Positions 22,329-34,335 of a stretch of DNA of 64,000 bases are shown here, one piece after another. Each line of letters starts with the position of its first letter. Position 1 is the first letter of the stretch. A program made the translations under genes and the position numbers. Origin of the DNA: Prinsepia uniflora. Lineage: Eukaryota; Streptophyta; Magnoliopsida; Rosales; Rosaceae. The stretch lies in assembly GCA_032719365.1 (NCBI GenBank), contig CM064863.1, positions 66,923,583 through 66,987,582 of the forward strand. The letters run 5' to 3'. Under the pieces are notes generated by a model. It worked only from the letters and a program-made list of their open reading frames with translations. It was not told the DNA's origin and searched no databases.

Positions 22329-24455
22329 GATATCTGTTCAAAATATATCTGGGCATGTGTATCAACAAATCAAATATAACTATGTATCCACATGTCTCTT
22401 CCTTGGCACACTCGATGCCAACTCGGGACACACAGCCCCTAGGGAACAAATCCCTGATATCGGTCACGATTCATATCTATAAGTATGCATACTACTCGGG
22501 GCCTTACTCCTAGTCTACCCCCAGGAATTCTACATCTGGGAGGCTCTATCCAACATCCAGGGTCTTCGACGTTTGGATGAATGTCTCCGGACCCAATCGG
22601 AGACCATATCTTATCTCCCACTCCTGTAATGAGATCCCTATGGGGAGTACTCATTCCGGGTAGTGGATCGTGACTCTCCAGGTCGACGTCTGGTGGAGAC
22701 CAATTCGCAAAGTTAGAAGGGTATATACATATACGTACGAAAACCTTTGAAATTCGTCTTTTCAAACCATGCCAAAACATGTGCCCGTAATTCCTTTATA
22801 AACCAAACCTTTAAACCAAATGTCCCAAATCACCAGCTCATTCATTTAGTTCACAAATCATTTCAAAACACCATTGGATCTTCCAAATTCGAGTCAACGG
22901 TCGCCAAATGGGTCTCAATCCTGATACGACTATTTTCACGTAAATCTGTGCATTTCTCAAAATCCGTAATTTAAACATCAAATTTCACGATTCTAAAACA
23001 TTTAGCGTAAAACAATTTAGAAAAACAAGTAAAACGGTTATGCTTGCATTTCATTATAAAACCAACGGTCCACTTACAACTAGTTCTTGTTGCGCTAATG
23101 AACAAGCTACACCTATCACGAAGCTAAACACAATCTCTGAACCTGTCCAAATACACTCAAGGGTCACTAATTGGCCCTACTAGATCTAGCATTGAACCCT
23201 AGAACAATACCGAGTCGAGAACGAGCTCCAAACACGCTTCCCAAGGCTTTCAACCTCAATTTGATCTACTTAACGATCTTGAATCGACACGAAACCAACA
23301 CCATTAGATCCAGAATGTCGAAACCTTAAGATGGTGCTGATTCTGCCTCGAAATGTGTGCCCATGCGCCCTCACGCGCATGGTCAACGATGCTGGTCAAA
23401 GTCAAAGGTCAATGTTGCTGAGGTCAACGGACAACAGTGTTGACGTCAGCATGACGTCATCTGAGAATATCAGTCTGACAAGTGCCACGTGTTAGCAGCT
23501 GATTGGTCCACGTAACTAACAACTCAATGACACGTGGCAGTCTCTGATTGGGCCACGTCACTAACATGTCAGTGCTGACTTGCACTGACATGTGACACAT
23601 GTTGTCCTCTAACTAGTCCACGTCGTCTGACAGTCTGACAGATGATGACGTCAATCGATGATGTCATCATCCCTAACCTCGTGACAGGTCTGCAAATCGA
23701 GTCGCCCAGAGCCGTGAACCCGACCCGGCCATAACTTCCTCATTTCTGACCCGTTTCAAAAACTATTGCTAACACTAGGATCGTCTAGGTGTCCAGGTTG
23801 GATCTATGGGTTCAAAACTGAGAAAACGTGATTGAATCGATACATGGTAACTGCTACAGTGGGCTCTGTTCTTCCTTAAAGATTTCTGATCGATTCCAGC
23901 GCCGTTGTGCCTGGTTTTGAGTTCCAATGGACGCGTACAAACCTGAAGATCACAATTAAGCCCTCAATTTCCTCAAACAAAGCTCACAACGCGAAAACAC
24001 AAATTTGACCCATGAACTGGTTTCGCGTTTTACGTGAATTCCTTCTCTTCGTTGTCCACGGTTACTCTCCGCCCTTCAATCCGTCCACTAATCCCTTGGG
24101 CGCTCACGATAAACACTAAATACTGATTCTAATACAGAGAGATGGTGTGATGATCGTGTGTTTGTAAGATCGATTAAGGTCGAGGAAAAACGATGAGGAA
24201 AAGGGAAGGGAAATCTGTTTTCCTATCTTTTGGGTAAACGTGCCAATTGGATTTGCCACTCATCTGATTGGTCCAAGGGATCAGTCAACCAATTCCAAGA
24301 TGCCACTTGGCATGCTTTTCCGTAAAATGGAATAGTACTCTACTCACTCCGTGACCCGTAACTCTCACTCTGATTGTCCACATCCGGCATGCCGACTATC
24401 TACGAACTCAGGGCGACACGATCTACGCAACGGTTAAAGGTCCACACTTAACCAA

Positions 24456-27400
24456 TGACAGGACCCATCCAAATCCCCCCGGGATTACCGTGGAATATGC
24501 CCTGCTCCCGTCCAACAAGGGGTGTCAGACAAGGGATAACCAAGAGCCACTGCCCAACGGGGCATCCAGAGTGCGCAAGGATCGATGGAGGAGGTGTGCA
24601 ATGTCCCAGTCCCTGCTGCAATCGCATCCGTAATCAACCTGAAGGGCATTAAAACCAAAAGCTGTGAGTGGACAAAAACCAATAAGTTTACCCAAATACA
24701 TTTATAAGACATTTATGCCCTCCAATGAAAACGTATGCATGCCACCAAAAACCAGTAACCAAAACGTTTGCTCAACCGAGCCATTAGGGCCTTAGCCCAA
24801 AAACGGTTAACCAAAAACCAAGTGTGGGAACTCAGCCCAAAACTGTGGAATACCACCACCATACATATTAAAACCATGTGGGTCACCACCCACTACCATA
24901 AATGAACATCAATTCAAAATCCAAAACCATTTAGGGTCCCTGACCCGACATACCATTTCATAACCAATAATCCATTTTTACCACATAACACATATCCAAC
25001 CAATAAGCCATTTTATTCATTAATCCATATTTTACCATTACCATCACCAGCATCCCAGATGCTTAGCGTCCCAGACGCTAGACGTCCCTGACGTCATATC
25101 TCACGGTTTCATAAGCTACGCGTGCTGCCCGGGGTCTCTCCGGGTCCATATATCTGACATCCCTGATGTCTGACGTCCCTGACGTCAATCATAGCAATCC
25201 TGCTCCTGAGTCATCATACGGTCCGGCTGCTCCGTATAATGACCCCTCGCAGGCAATGCACCGTGACTTCCCCAGTGTCCCAGACATCTGGAGGAGACCA
25301 TCATATATCCTTGTATCCAGATGGTATATGGAAAACAGTTTTATTTAATCCTTTTATCACATTATTACCATTGGGCCCTGCCCGAAATTTCCATAAAACC
25401 ACATAATTCCATTTAGGGTCCCTGACCCAAAATCACAATTATTAAATATAGGGTCCCTGACCCGAAATCACATTTATAATCCAACTGGGCCTCATGCCCG
25501 ATTTTATGAACCACTGGGCCCACGGCCCGATTTGTAAACCAACTGGGCCCGCAGCCCGACTTATAAACCCACTGGGCCCACGGCCCGAATTCACAAATCA
25601 ACTGGGCCCCTGGCCCGATAACATAACTCAAATGGGTCTCAGCCCGATTTCATACCAACTGGGCCCCTGGCCCGATTTCATTAACCAACTGGGCCCCCGG
25701 CCCGATTCTCAAATGGACTCCAAGTCCGAAATTTCCAACACAAGTGGGCCTCAAGCCCGAGTTTATATTTCCAATTTCAAAACCATTTCATCACATTATA
25801 TCCAAGTCATAAATATGGAAAATCCATGTAAAACCGAAAACCTCGATTTACGTGCAAGCACGTAAATCGCCTCGAAATACGTGAAACCGTACATTTTACC
25901 AACAACCAAATCAACATCACACAATCACAACCATAATCCATATAAAACATTTAAGCATGCATAGAATTTATAAAACCAAAGTCCACTCACAGACCGTTTT
26001 AACCGTGTGCCTCGATACGCGTGCCACCGGCCCTCCCGGGCCACACCACTATCACCGGGACTCCCAATCCTGTCCAAATCACATTAGAGGGTCACTAACC
26101 TCATTATTAACATCCTATCAAAGTCCCGTAATTTTCCCGAATTTTTACTTATTTTTAAACTTGATTTAAAACCTTCGGACATCCCGAACACTATCGAGAC
26201 GGTGTCCGATCGACACGAAACCAATTCCAAAATGTCCGTTACATCGAATAGATTAAAAGTCATGTTGGAAGTTTCCCCAAAATACCCTTCACGCGTCCCC
26301 ACGCGCCAGGTCAACACTCAGGTCAACATTGATGACGTCATGCTACAGTAACCGGGTTCTGAAACCGGGTCTGTAACCGGGTCGCCGTCGACCCGCTACT
26401 TGACCCGATCACAGATCGAGTTCCTGAACACCATTTTTGATGCGGTTTGATCCTATGGACTCGTCATAACCTCCTCTACGGTTCTGTGACATCCAAACTC
26501 ATTTTTAGGTGGATTAAACTACCTGAAAACTGACGGGAAAAGCGGCTGAGAACTCAGGTCATCCTCTCCGGCGACTCGTCGAGATTCCGGCCGTGGTTCA
26601 TGGTCCAAAATGGTCGTCTAGGTTCCTAGGACATGTCTCAAAAACAAACAAACAATTTCAACGTCAAAAACGGACGTTTCGAAGCAGGGAAGTAAATCGG
26701 GTCTTCACGGTTTTTCAGACTTACCGCCGTCGTGGCGCCGCCGTGGCCCGTCCAGTCGTGGTCTGAGTCGTCCTAAGGTTCCAGTTTACCAATCCCTGCG
26801 TTTGTTCGAGCCCAGATATGAAGGTTTGGATGGTTGGACAATTTTGGGCCGATCGGGTTCCTCTCGGGTCTGGGTGGTTTCCGGCCGTGCAGGGCGGCCG
26901 TGGTGGTGGTGGCCGTCGTCTGGAGGTGGCTGGGGTCTGTCTGGACGTGTCTGGTGCATGGGTTGAGGCTGAGATGTGGTGGTGTTTGTTCTTGGAAGGA
27001 AACCGTGCTCACGGTTTTGAGAGAAAATGAAAGTGAGAGGAATGTGTTCTGATGGTTTAAGAAATAAAGGAAGATGAGATCAAGGGCTGGGATTCAAGCT
27101 GTGGTTTGAATGGATGGTGAGGATTTGAGGGGAGGAAAAGATTAATTAATTTAAATGGCCAGCAAGGATCCCTGAATTAGGGAAGGAAGGAGATGATGAC
27201 ATGTGTCATTCATCAAGGGTCCAGATTGGTTTGGTTAAAGTAATCAGATTTTATTATTATATTATTATTTTATTCCGAGTCTCGGTTAATCGCGTTTTAC
27301 GTCCTTGACCATAACTTCGTCGTCGGATCTCCGATTTCGGCATGCCGCCTGTCGTTGGATTCGTATCGACGAGACCTACGTAACGGTCCTTGGCCCTCGC

Positions 27401-27733
27401 CCATCGGACCTCCCGATCAAAAAGTCAACATTTGGCCCCTAACAAGCCAAATTACCAAAATACCCCTCAACTTCCGAACACCATAACTTTCTCTACGGAT
27501 GTCGGAATCGAACGTGCCACCTGTCTATGAACTCGTGACGTCCCGACTACTTCACGGTCATCGGTCAAAGTCCATTTGACCGCCCGAACAAAAAGTCAAC
27601 ATTTTGCCCACGACCAGGGGCAAAACGGTCATTTTGCACAATTTGTCCGATTCCGCCCTACTAACCACCGTTCAACCTCGCTAATCAAGATTAGTGACTA
27701 ATCTAATCCCGGAATTCGGGACGGGTCGTTACA
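24456..27733 (-). repeat. LARD LTR1 (outer 3' LTR)
   Basis: TGACAGGACCCATCC to GGTCGTTACA. It differs from LTR2 at only three sites seen by eye (24471, 25318, 25698) and from LTR3 at about twelve. It contains the TGACGTCA cluster (about 25050-25190), GGGCCC repeats (about 25487-25760), a TGACGTCA site near 26331, the palindrome at 27192-27214 and W-box-like TTGAC motifs (about 27420-27605). Open frames inside are short, repeat-derived and not genes. Confidence 0.9.
25487..25760. repeat. GGGCC-N-GGCCC palindromic minisatellite in LTR1 (also 32089-32362, 38691-38964)
   Basis: About nine degenerate units of roughly 25-32 bp, each with a core such as ACTGGGCCCCTGGCCCGA, separated by AT-rich spacers (for example TTTCATTAACCA). 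Each core can pair with itself. Related arrays lie in all the long LTRs (about 6640-6900, 8140-8345, 15970-16080, 42920-43200, 45890-46205) with different copy numbers. The 123-codon frame here is a translation of this repeat, not a protein gene. Confidence 0.8.
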
Positions 27734-27746
27734 ATCTTCCCTCCTT
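27734..27746 (-). other. Polypurine tract, LARD internal 1 (copy at 34336-34348)
   Basis: Minus strand AAGGAGGGAAGAT directly before LTR start TGTAACGACC. Just upstream, minus strand GAATTTCGAGGACGAAATT is nearly the same as the sequence before the Tekay polypurine tract (about 17297-17320), which ties the LARD to that lineage. Confidence 0.75.
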
Positions 27747-30700
27747 AATAAATTTCGTCCTCGAAATTCCAACCGATCTAATCTCAACGTACTTCCCTCC
27801 TTAATAAGTTTCGCTCTCGAAACTCGACTATCCTGATTCCACAAACACCCCGTGGAAAGTGGAATCGACCACGCAACACGTGTACACCCGTACACCAACT
27901 ACTTAGACAAAACTTGTCTACACCCAAACGTACCACTAATACTCAAAACGCAACGATTACATTCGACCCCGTCGAATGACTGAAACTACTTGTTTCGAAT
28001 TTGACACCACTTGTCAAATCAACCCTCTCGTTGACGCAACAACTTGACGGTTCCTTTCCCACTCCCACTAGGAGTCAGCTGACCCCACTCAACAATCTAT
28101 GTTGACACATCCTGACAATCTGTCACCACACAGTTGTTGTCAGTCGAAAACTGACACTAGACTCACTTGTGGCTACACATGCCACCAACGTACTTAACTT
28201 AGTAAACAATCTCCGACCTTTCACACGACTTGTGTGTAATTAAACACATCGGAATTACCATGACCCATTGCATAGTAATGTTCGGTCCACAACCAATCCC
28301 ATGGTATCGGAACCAATCCGACTACCAACACGTTCACCAACACACCTCGGGTATATCCCGTATACCGTAACTAGACATCACAAGTCTACAAGGTATTGTA
28401 CCTCGAACCATGTACGAAGTACACACATCTATCTAATGACCAGACTACAACCACCTAGGTCATAGCCGAATGCGTTCCAATAATGGAGTACGTTTGCCCA
28501 ATCCAGCATGAGACAAAACGAAACTCCACCCAACATCTAGTTCCAATTCCGAATCTGAATCCACAATTTCGTAAGAAATCCCGGATCCAAGCCCAGACAT
28601 CACATTTTTAATTCAAATCCAAATTCGAATCCGAAATCATTATTCCGTAAGCTAGCATTTGGAATAACCATTCCGTACCCAAACCCGGAAATATACTTTC
28701 AAGTTCCAAAATCGAATCCTGAATCGTCACCCAGAAATTCGATTCCAAATCCCGAAATCTCATTCACATTTACCAAGACACACCAAAACCAAACCTATCG
28801 GTTACCCGTTCAATACACTTGATTGACTTCATAGGGAAGCCAATCCAACCTCCACACGTCTAAGGTTGACAAAATTCAACTACCGTGAAAACCTACTCAC
28901 CCGAGTAGAATACCATACGGGCCCCACTTCGAAAAGAAGTTCAACCCCGTCATTTACGACTCACGTACCAAGGTAAGAGTGATATACTCTCCCCCTATCT
29001 AAATCATCAAGATCACGACCCAGATAGACACTGTGTCCGTGACAATAACGTCAAAATCCTAGATCGCCACAACGATCGACAACCGACTCCCACAACTAGA
29101 CAGATCAGTCAACGACGAGACACGTCGAGACTGCGGATTCTCACGGATTACCTTGTATCAATCCTTGTCATTCCACCTAGGAAAACCAAGGAGGATCCAA
29201 AATGATGACGTCCAAACTCATCCTACGTGGATGCAACAAAAACTCACTGCACTCACCACGCCATGTACCCCAACATCGTCTGCCACCAAGCAGAAACGAA
29301 AAATCTCGTTTACCTAATTTCGAACACGTAGCTCCTCCTAATGACCTCACAACACACATGGGCTCACCAACCAATACACGCTCAACGTACTGGTAACTAC
29401 AGTCAATGTCTGCCAGGGCAGAAAGCAAGAAGTCAACCCCAATGACTTCGGAATACCAATCACCAAAAACGAACACCACTCTCGTTCCCCAATCACAACG
29501 CTTCTCGAATTTAAGGTTCCAACCACGTTGGAAACAGACATGCTCCCAACAAGGCTTCAAGTCTGACCACTAGACTTCCTACCTCCTCAACTCACTTGGA
29601 CGACGTGTCCACAATCGATCTGTTATTGTCCCGTTCGCACATCCCGACCTTTACAGGTTCAACACTCGGTTTCCCAAGTTCTCAATTACAAATTCCTACC
29701 TTTATACCACTAATGGTTTTTCCTCGTCTTTTCCAGTTTTAATCATTTCCATGTACTTTTTAGGGATATTAAACATAAAATCGCACAAATTTTGGAGTTG
29801 CCAACAACTCCCCCAAATCCACTAATCATCCCAAAATTTCTTAAATCTTAATTATACCATTTTAATCCACTCCTTACTGGTCATCTCACCACTATTGGGA
29901 CTTATCCCAACACAGCACAGTCTTATCTGGATCCCATCCAGTCCATCACTCAACCACTATCGAATCTCAAAGACCGAACATATGTCCATCATGACGGAGT
30001 CACACCCCGACTGGTGGCTCATCGTCAACACCATTACCGACACTAGCACCAGCGCTAGTACCAGCACCAACACTTTATCAACAACACTAGTATCAGCACA
30101 CAGGCATCCATACTAGCATCAGCACAAAAGTACCAACCCCGCAAACATCCATACTGCACACCGTGTGCAAATACGACAACCCTGGATCTCCGTTCATACG
30201 GAACGACGATCCCGTACCTCACGACTATGGGTACCACTATTCTGACAATCCCTATCATGAAAATGAACGTTCCCTGAACGTCCCCAAGTATCAGAACCAT
30301 ACCAATTACCCTCGATAGCCAGTCATCTCCATATGACTTCCAACTAACTGTCATTGCTATCGAGATCCGCATCCACACATCACACCAATACCCGATCCAA
30401 CACGGGATTCCACAATTTATCTCAGAACCGTATCCGTAAATCGAATCCCATAGTTCAGCCTAGACTCACCAGAGCCATCCACAAGGTCATTCATGACCTC
30501 AGCCACTCGTCGCAGCACAAGTTCTCATCCACTAACCACAATTAAGGTTTACCTTTTAACACTAGGGTTCCACAATCACACCCTATGGTTCAACCGAACC
30601 AAACAGCTCTCCGTAACATAAAATCCACAACCTGACCGACCCCGCGGTCTAGACATCGAATAGACGTCAGATCCAATCCTACCATTCCATCAACGTGGGT

Positions 30701-31042
30701 TCCACCACTAGGTCATCGGCCAACTCCGATGAACCAACATCCCTCACACTAGAAACCACCACAAGGGTTCACATTTTTAAACCATTACTCACATGAGGTT
30801 CCCCGAACCTGGCTGCACCTAGCAGCACAACAATCCAATATCACATGACCGAACCGACGGTCCCACTATACCAGTTCACCACAATCAACCCCACTTGGGT
30901 CGAATCACATTAACGCACGGCGTATCGGGCCAATCACACTCCATCCACTATCCAAACCCAAAAACTATCTATCAGGTTGATAACGAATTGCAGCCCAAAG
31001 AGACATCACACCCTCGACCTGCGCACACAAAAGAGCAACCAT

Positions 31043-31054
31043 GCTCTGATACCA
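31043..31054 (-). other. Primer-binding site, LARD internal 1
   Basis: Minus strand TGGTATCAGAGC, three bases inside the LTR2 end, complementary to initiator tRNA-Met. It would prime minus-strand DNA synthesis. Confidence 0.85.
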
Positions 31055-31057
31055 AGT

Positions 31058-34000
31058 TGACAGGACCCATCCCAATCCCCCCGGGATTACCGTGGAATAT
31101 GCCCTGCTCCCGTCCAACAAGGGGTGTCAGACAAGGGATAACCAAGAGCCACTGCCCAACGGGGCATCCAGAGTGCGCAAGGATCGATGGAGGAGGTGTG
31201 CAATGTCCCAGTCCCTGCTGCAATCGCATCCGTAATCAACCTGAAGGGCATTAAAACCAAAAGCTGTGAGTGGACAAAAACCAATAAGTTTACCCAAATA
31301 CATTTATAAGACATTTATGCCCTCCAATGAAAACGTATGCATGCCACCAAAAACCAGTAACCAAAACGTTTGCTCAACCGAGCCATTAGGGCCTTAGCCC
31401 AAAAACGGTTAACCAAAAACCAAGTGTGGGAACTCAGCCCAAAACTGTGGAATACCACCACCATACATATTAAAACCATGTGGGTCACCACCCACTACCA
31501 TAAATGAACATCAATTCAAAATCCAAAACCATTTAGGGTCCCTGACCCGACATACCATTTCATAACCAATAATCCATTTTTACCACATAACACATATCCA
31601 ACCAATAAGCCATTTTATTCATTAATCCATATTTTACCATTACCATCACCAGCATCCCAGATGCTTAGCGTCCCAGACGCTAGACGTCCCTGACGTCATA
31701 TCTCACGGTTTCATAAGCTACGCGTGCTGCCCGGGGTCTCTCCGGGTCCATATATCTGACATCCCTGATGTCTGACGTCCCTGACGTCAATCATAGCAAT
31801 CCTGCTCCTGAGTCATCATACGGTCCGGCTGCTCCGTATAATGACCCCTCGCAGGCAATGCACCGTGACTTCCCCAGTGTCCCAGACATCTGGAGGAGAC
31901 CATCATATATCCTTGTATCTAGATGGTATATGGAAAACAGTTTTATTTAATCCTTTTATCACATTATTACCATTGGGCCCTGCCCGAAATTTCCATAAAA
32001 CCACATAATTCCATTTAGGGTCCCTGACCCAAAATCACAATTATTAAATATAGGGTCCCTGACCCGAAATCACATTTATAATCCAACTGGGCCTCATGCC
32101 CGATTTTATGAACCACTGGGCCCACGGCCCGATTTGTAAACCAACTGGGCCCGCAGCCCGACTTATAAACCCACTGGGCCCACGGCCCGAATTCACAAAT
32201 CAACTGGGCCCCTGGCCCGATAACATAACTCAAATGGGTCTCAGCCCGATTTCATACCAACTGGGCCCCTGGCCCGATTTCATTAACCAACTGGGCCCCT
32301 GGCCCGATTCTCAAATGGACTCCAAGTCCGAAATTTCCAACACAAGTGGGCCTCAAGCCCGAGTTTATATTTCCAATTTCAAAACCATTTCATCACATTA
32401 TATCCAAGTCATAAATATGGAAAATCCATGTAAAACCGAAAACCTCGATTTACGTGCAAGCACGTAAATCGCCTCGAAATACGTGAAACCGTACATTTTA
32501 CCAACAACCAAATCAACATCACACAATCACAACCATAATCCATATAAAACATTTAAGCATGCATAGAATTTATAAAACCAAAGTCCACTCACAGACCGTT
32601 TTAACCGTGTGCCTCGATACGCGTGCCACCGGCCCTCCCGGGCCACACCACTATCACCGGGACTCCCAATCCTGTCCAAATCACATTAGAGGGTCACTAA
32701 CCTCATTATTAACATCCTATCAAAGTCCCGTAATTTTCCCGAATTTTTACTTATTTTTAAACTTGATTTAAAACCTTCGGACATCCCGAACACTATCGAG
32801 ACGGTGTCCGATCGACACGAAACCAATTCCAAAATGTCCGTTACATCGAATAGATTAAAAGTCATGTTGGAAGTTTCCCCAAAATACCCTTCACGCGTCC
32901 CCACGCGCCAGGTCAACACTCAGGTCAACATTGATGACGTCATGCTACAGTAACCGGGTTCTGAAACCGGGTCTGTAACCGGGTCGCCGTCGACCCGCTA
33001 CTTGACCCGATCACAGATCGAGTTCCTGAACACCATTTTTGATGCGGTTTGATCCTATGGACTCGTCATAACCTCCTCTACGGTTCTGTGACATCCAAAC
33101 TCATTTTTAGGTGGATTAAACTACCTGAAAACTGACGGGAAAAGCGGCTGAGAACTCAGGTCATCCTCTCCGGCGACTCGTCGAGATTCCGGCCGTGGTT
33201 CATGGTCCAAAATGGTCGTCTAGGTTCCTAGGACATGTCTCAAAAACAAACAAACAATTTCAACGTCAAAAACGGACGTTTCGAAGCAGGGAAGTAAATC
33301 GGGTCTTCACGGTTTTTCAGACTTACCGCCGTCGTGGCGCCGCCGTGGCCCGTCCAGTCGTGGTCTGAGTCGTCCTAAGGTTCCAGTTTACCAATCCCTG
33401 CGTTTGTTCGAGCCCAGATATGAAGGTTTGGATGGTTGGACAATTTTGGGCCGATCGGGTTCCTCTCGGGTCTGGGTGGTTTCCGGCCGTGCAGGGCGGC
33501 CGTGGTGGTGGTGGCCGTCGTCTGGAGGTGGCTGGGGTCTGTCTGGACGTGTCTGGTGCATGGGTTGAGGCTGAGATGTGGTGGTGTTTGTTCTTGGAAG
33601 GAAACCGTGCTCACGGTTTTGAGAGAAAATGAAAGTGAGAGGAATGTGTTCTGATGGTTTAAGAAATAAAGGAAGATGAGATCAAGGGCTGGGATTCAAG
33701 CTGTGGTTTGAATGGATGGTGAGGATTTGAGGGGAGGAAAAGATTAATTAATTTAAATGGCCAGCAAGGATCCCTGAATTAGGGAAGGAAGGAGATGATG
33801 ACATGTGTCATTCATCAAGGGTCCAGATTGGTTTGGTTAAAGTAATCAGATTTTATTATTATATTATTATTTTATTCCGAGTCTCGGTTAATCGCGTTTT
33901 ACGTCCTTGACCATAACTTCGTCGTCGGATCTCCGATTTCGGCATGCCGCCTGTCGTTGGATTCGTATCGACGAGACCTACGTAACGGTCCTTGGCCCTC

Positions 34001-34335
34001 GCCCATCGGACCTCCCGATCAAAAAGTCAACATTTGGCCCCTAACAAGCCAAATTACCAAAATACCCCTCAACTTCCGAACACCATAACTTTCTCTACGG
34101 ATGTCGGAATCGAACGTGCCACCTGTCTATGAACTCGTGACGTCCCGACTACTTCACGGTCATCGGTCAAAGTCCATTTGACCGCCCGAACAAAAAGTCA
34201 ACATTTTGCCCACGACCAGGGGCAAAACGGTCATTTTGCACAATTTGTCCGATTCCGCCCTACTAACCACCGTTCAACCTCGCTAATCAAGATTAGTGAC
34301 TAATCTAATCCCGGAATTCGGGACGGGTCGTTACA
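31058..34335 (-). repeat. LARD LTR2 (middle)
   Basis: The same 3278-bp LTR, shared by both units. It matches LTR3 rather than LTR1 at the first variable site (31073 is C, as at 37675; LTR1 has A at 24471). It matches LTR1 rather than LTR3 at all of the roughly eleven variable sites from offset about 1306 onward. It has two private changes (T at 31920 and T at 32300). Confidence 0.9.

Larger units (their letters stand above)
27734..31057 (-). mobile_element. LARD internal domain 1, non-coding
   Basis: 3324 bp between LTR1 and LTR2. On the minus strand it begins with the PBS (31043-31054) and ends with polypurine AAGGAGGGAAGAT (27734-27746). No gag, protease, RT or integrase motif is visible in any frame; the longest frames are under 130 codons with no family resemblance. 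Local low-complexity stretches include AATCCGAAATC-type repeats (about 28545-28780) and ACTAGCACCAGC-type repeats (about 30040-30135). It looks identical to internal 2. Such RNAs would need proteins from an autonomous relative. Confidence 0.85.

Noticed and set aside
25487..25760. Regularly spaced palindromic repeats that resemble a CRISPR array
   Set aside because: Repeats are degenerate, spacers are short and AT-rich, the context is a plant LTR and no cas genes exist.
25494..25865. 123-codon open frame repeated three times in the tandem element, with GP-rich periodic peptide
   Set aside because: It is a translation of the GGGCC/GGCCC minisatellite inside an LTR; the other strand gives a similar periodic peptide, and no start context or family supports it.
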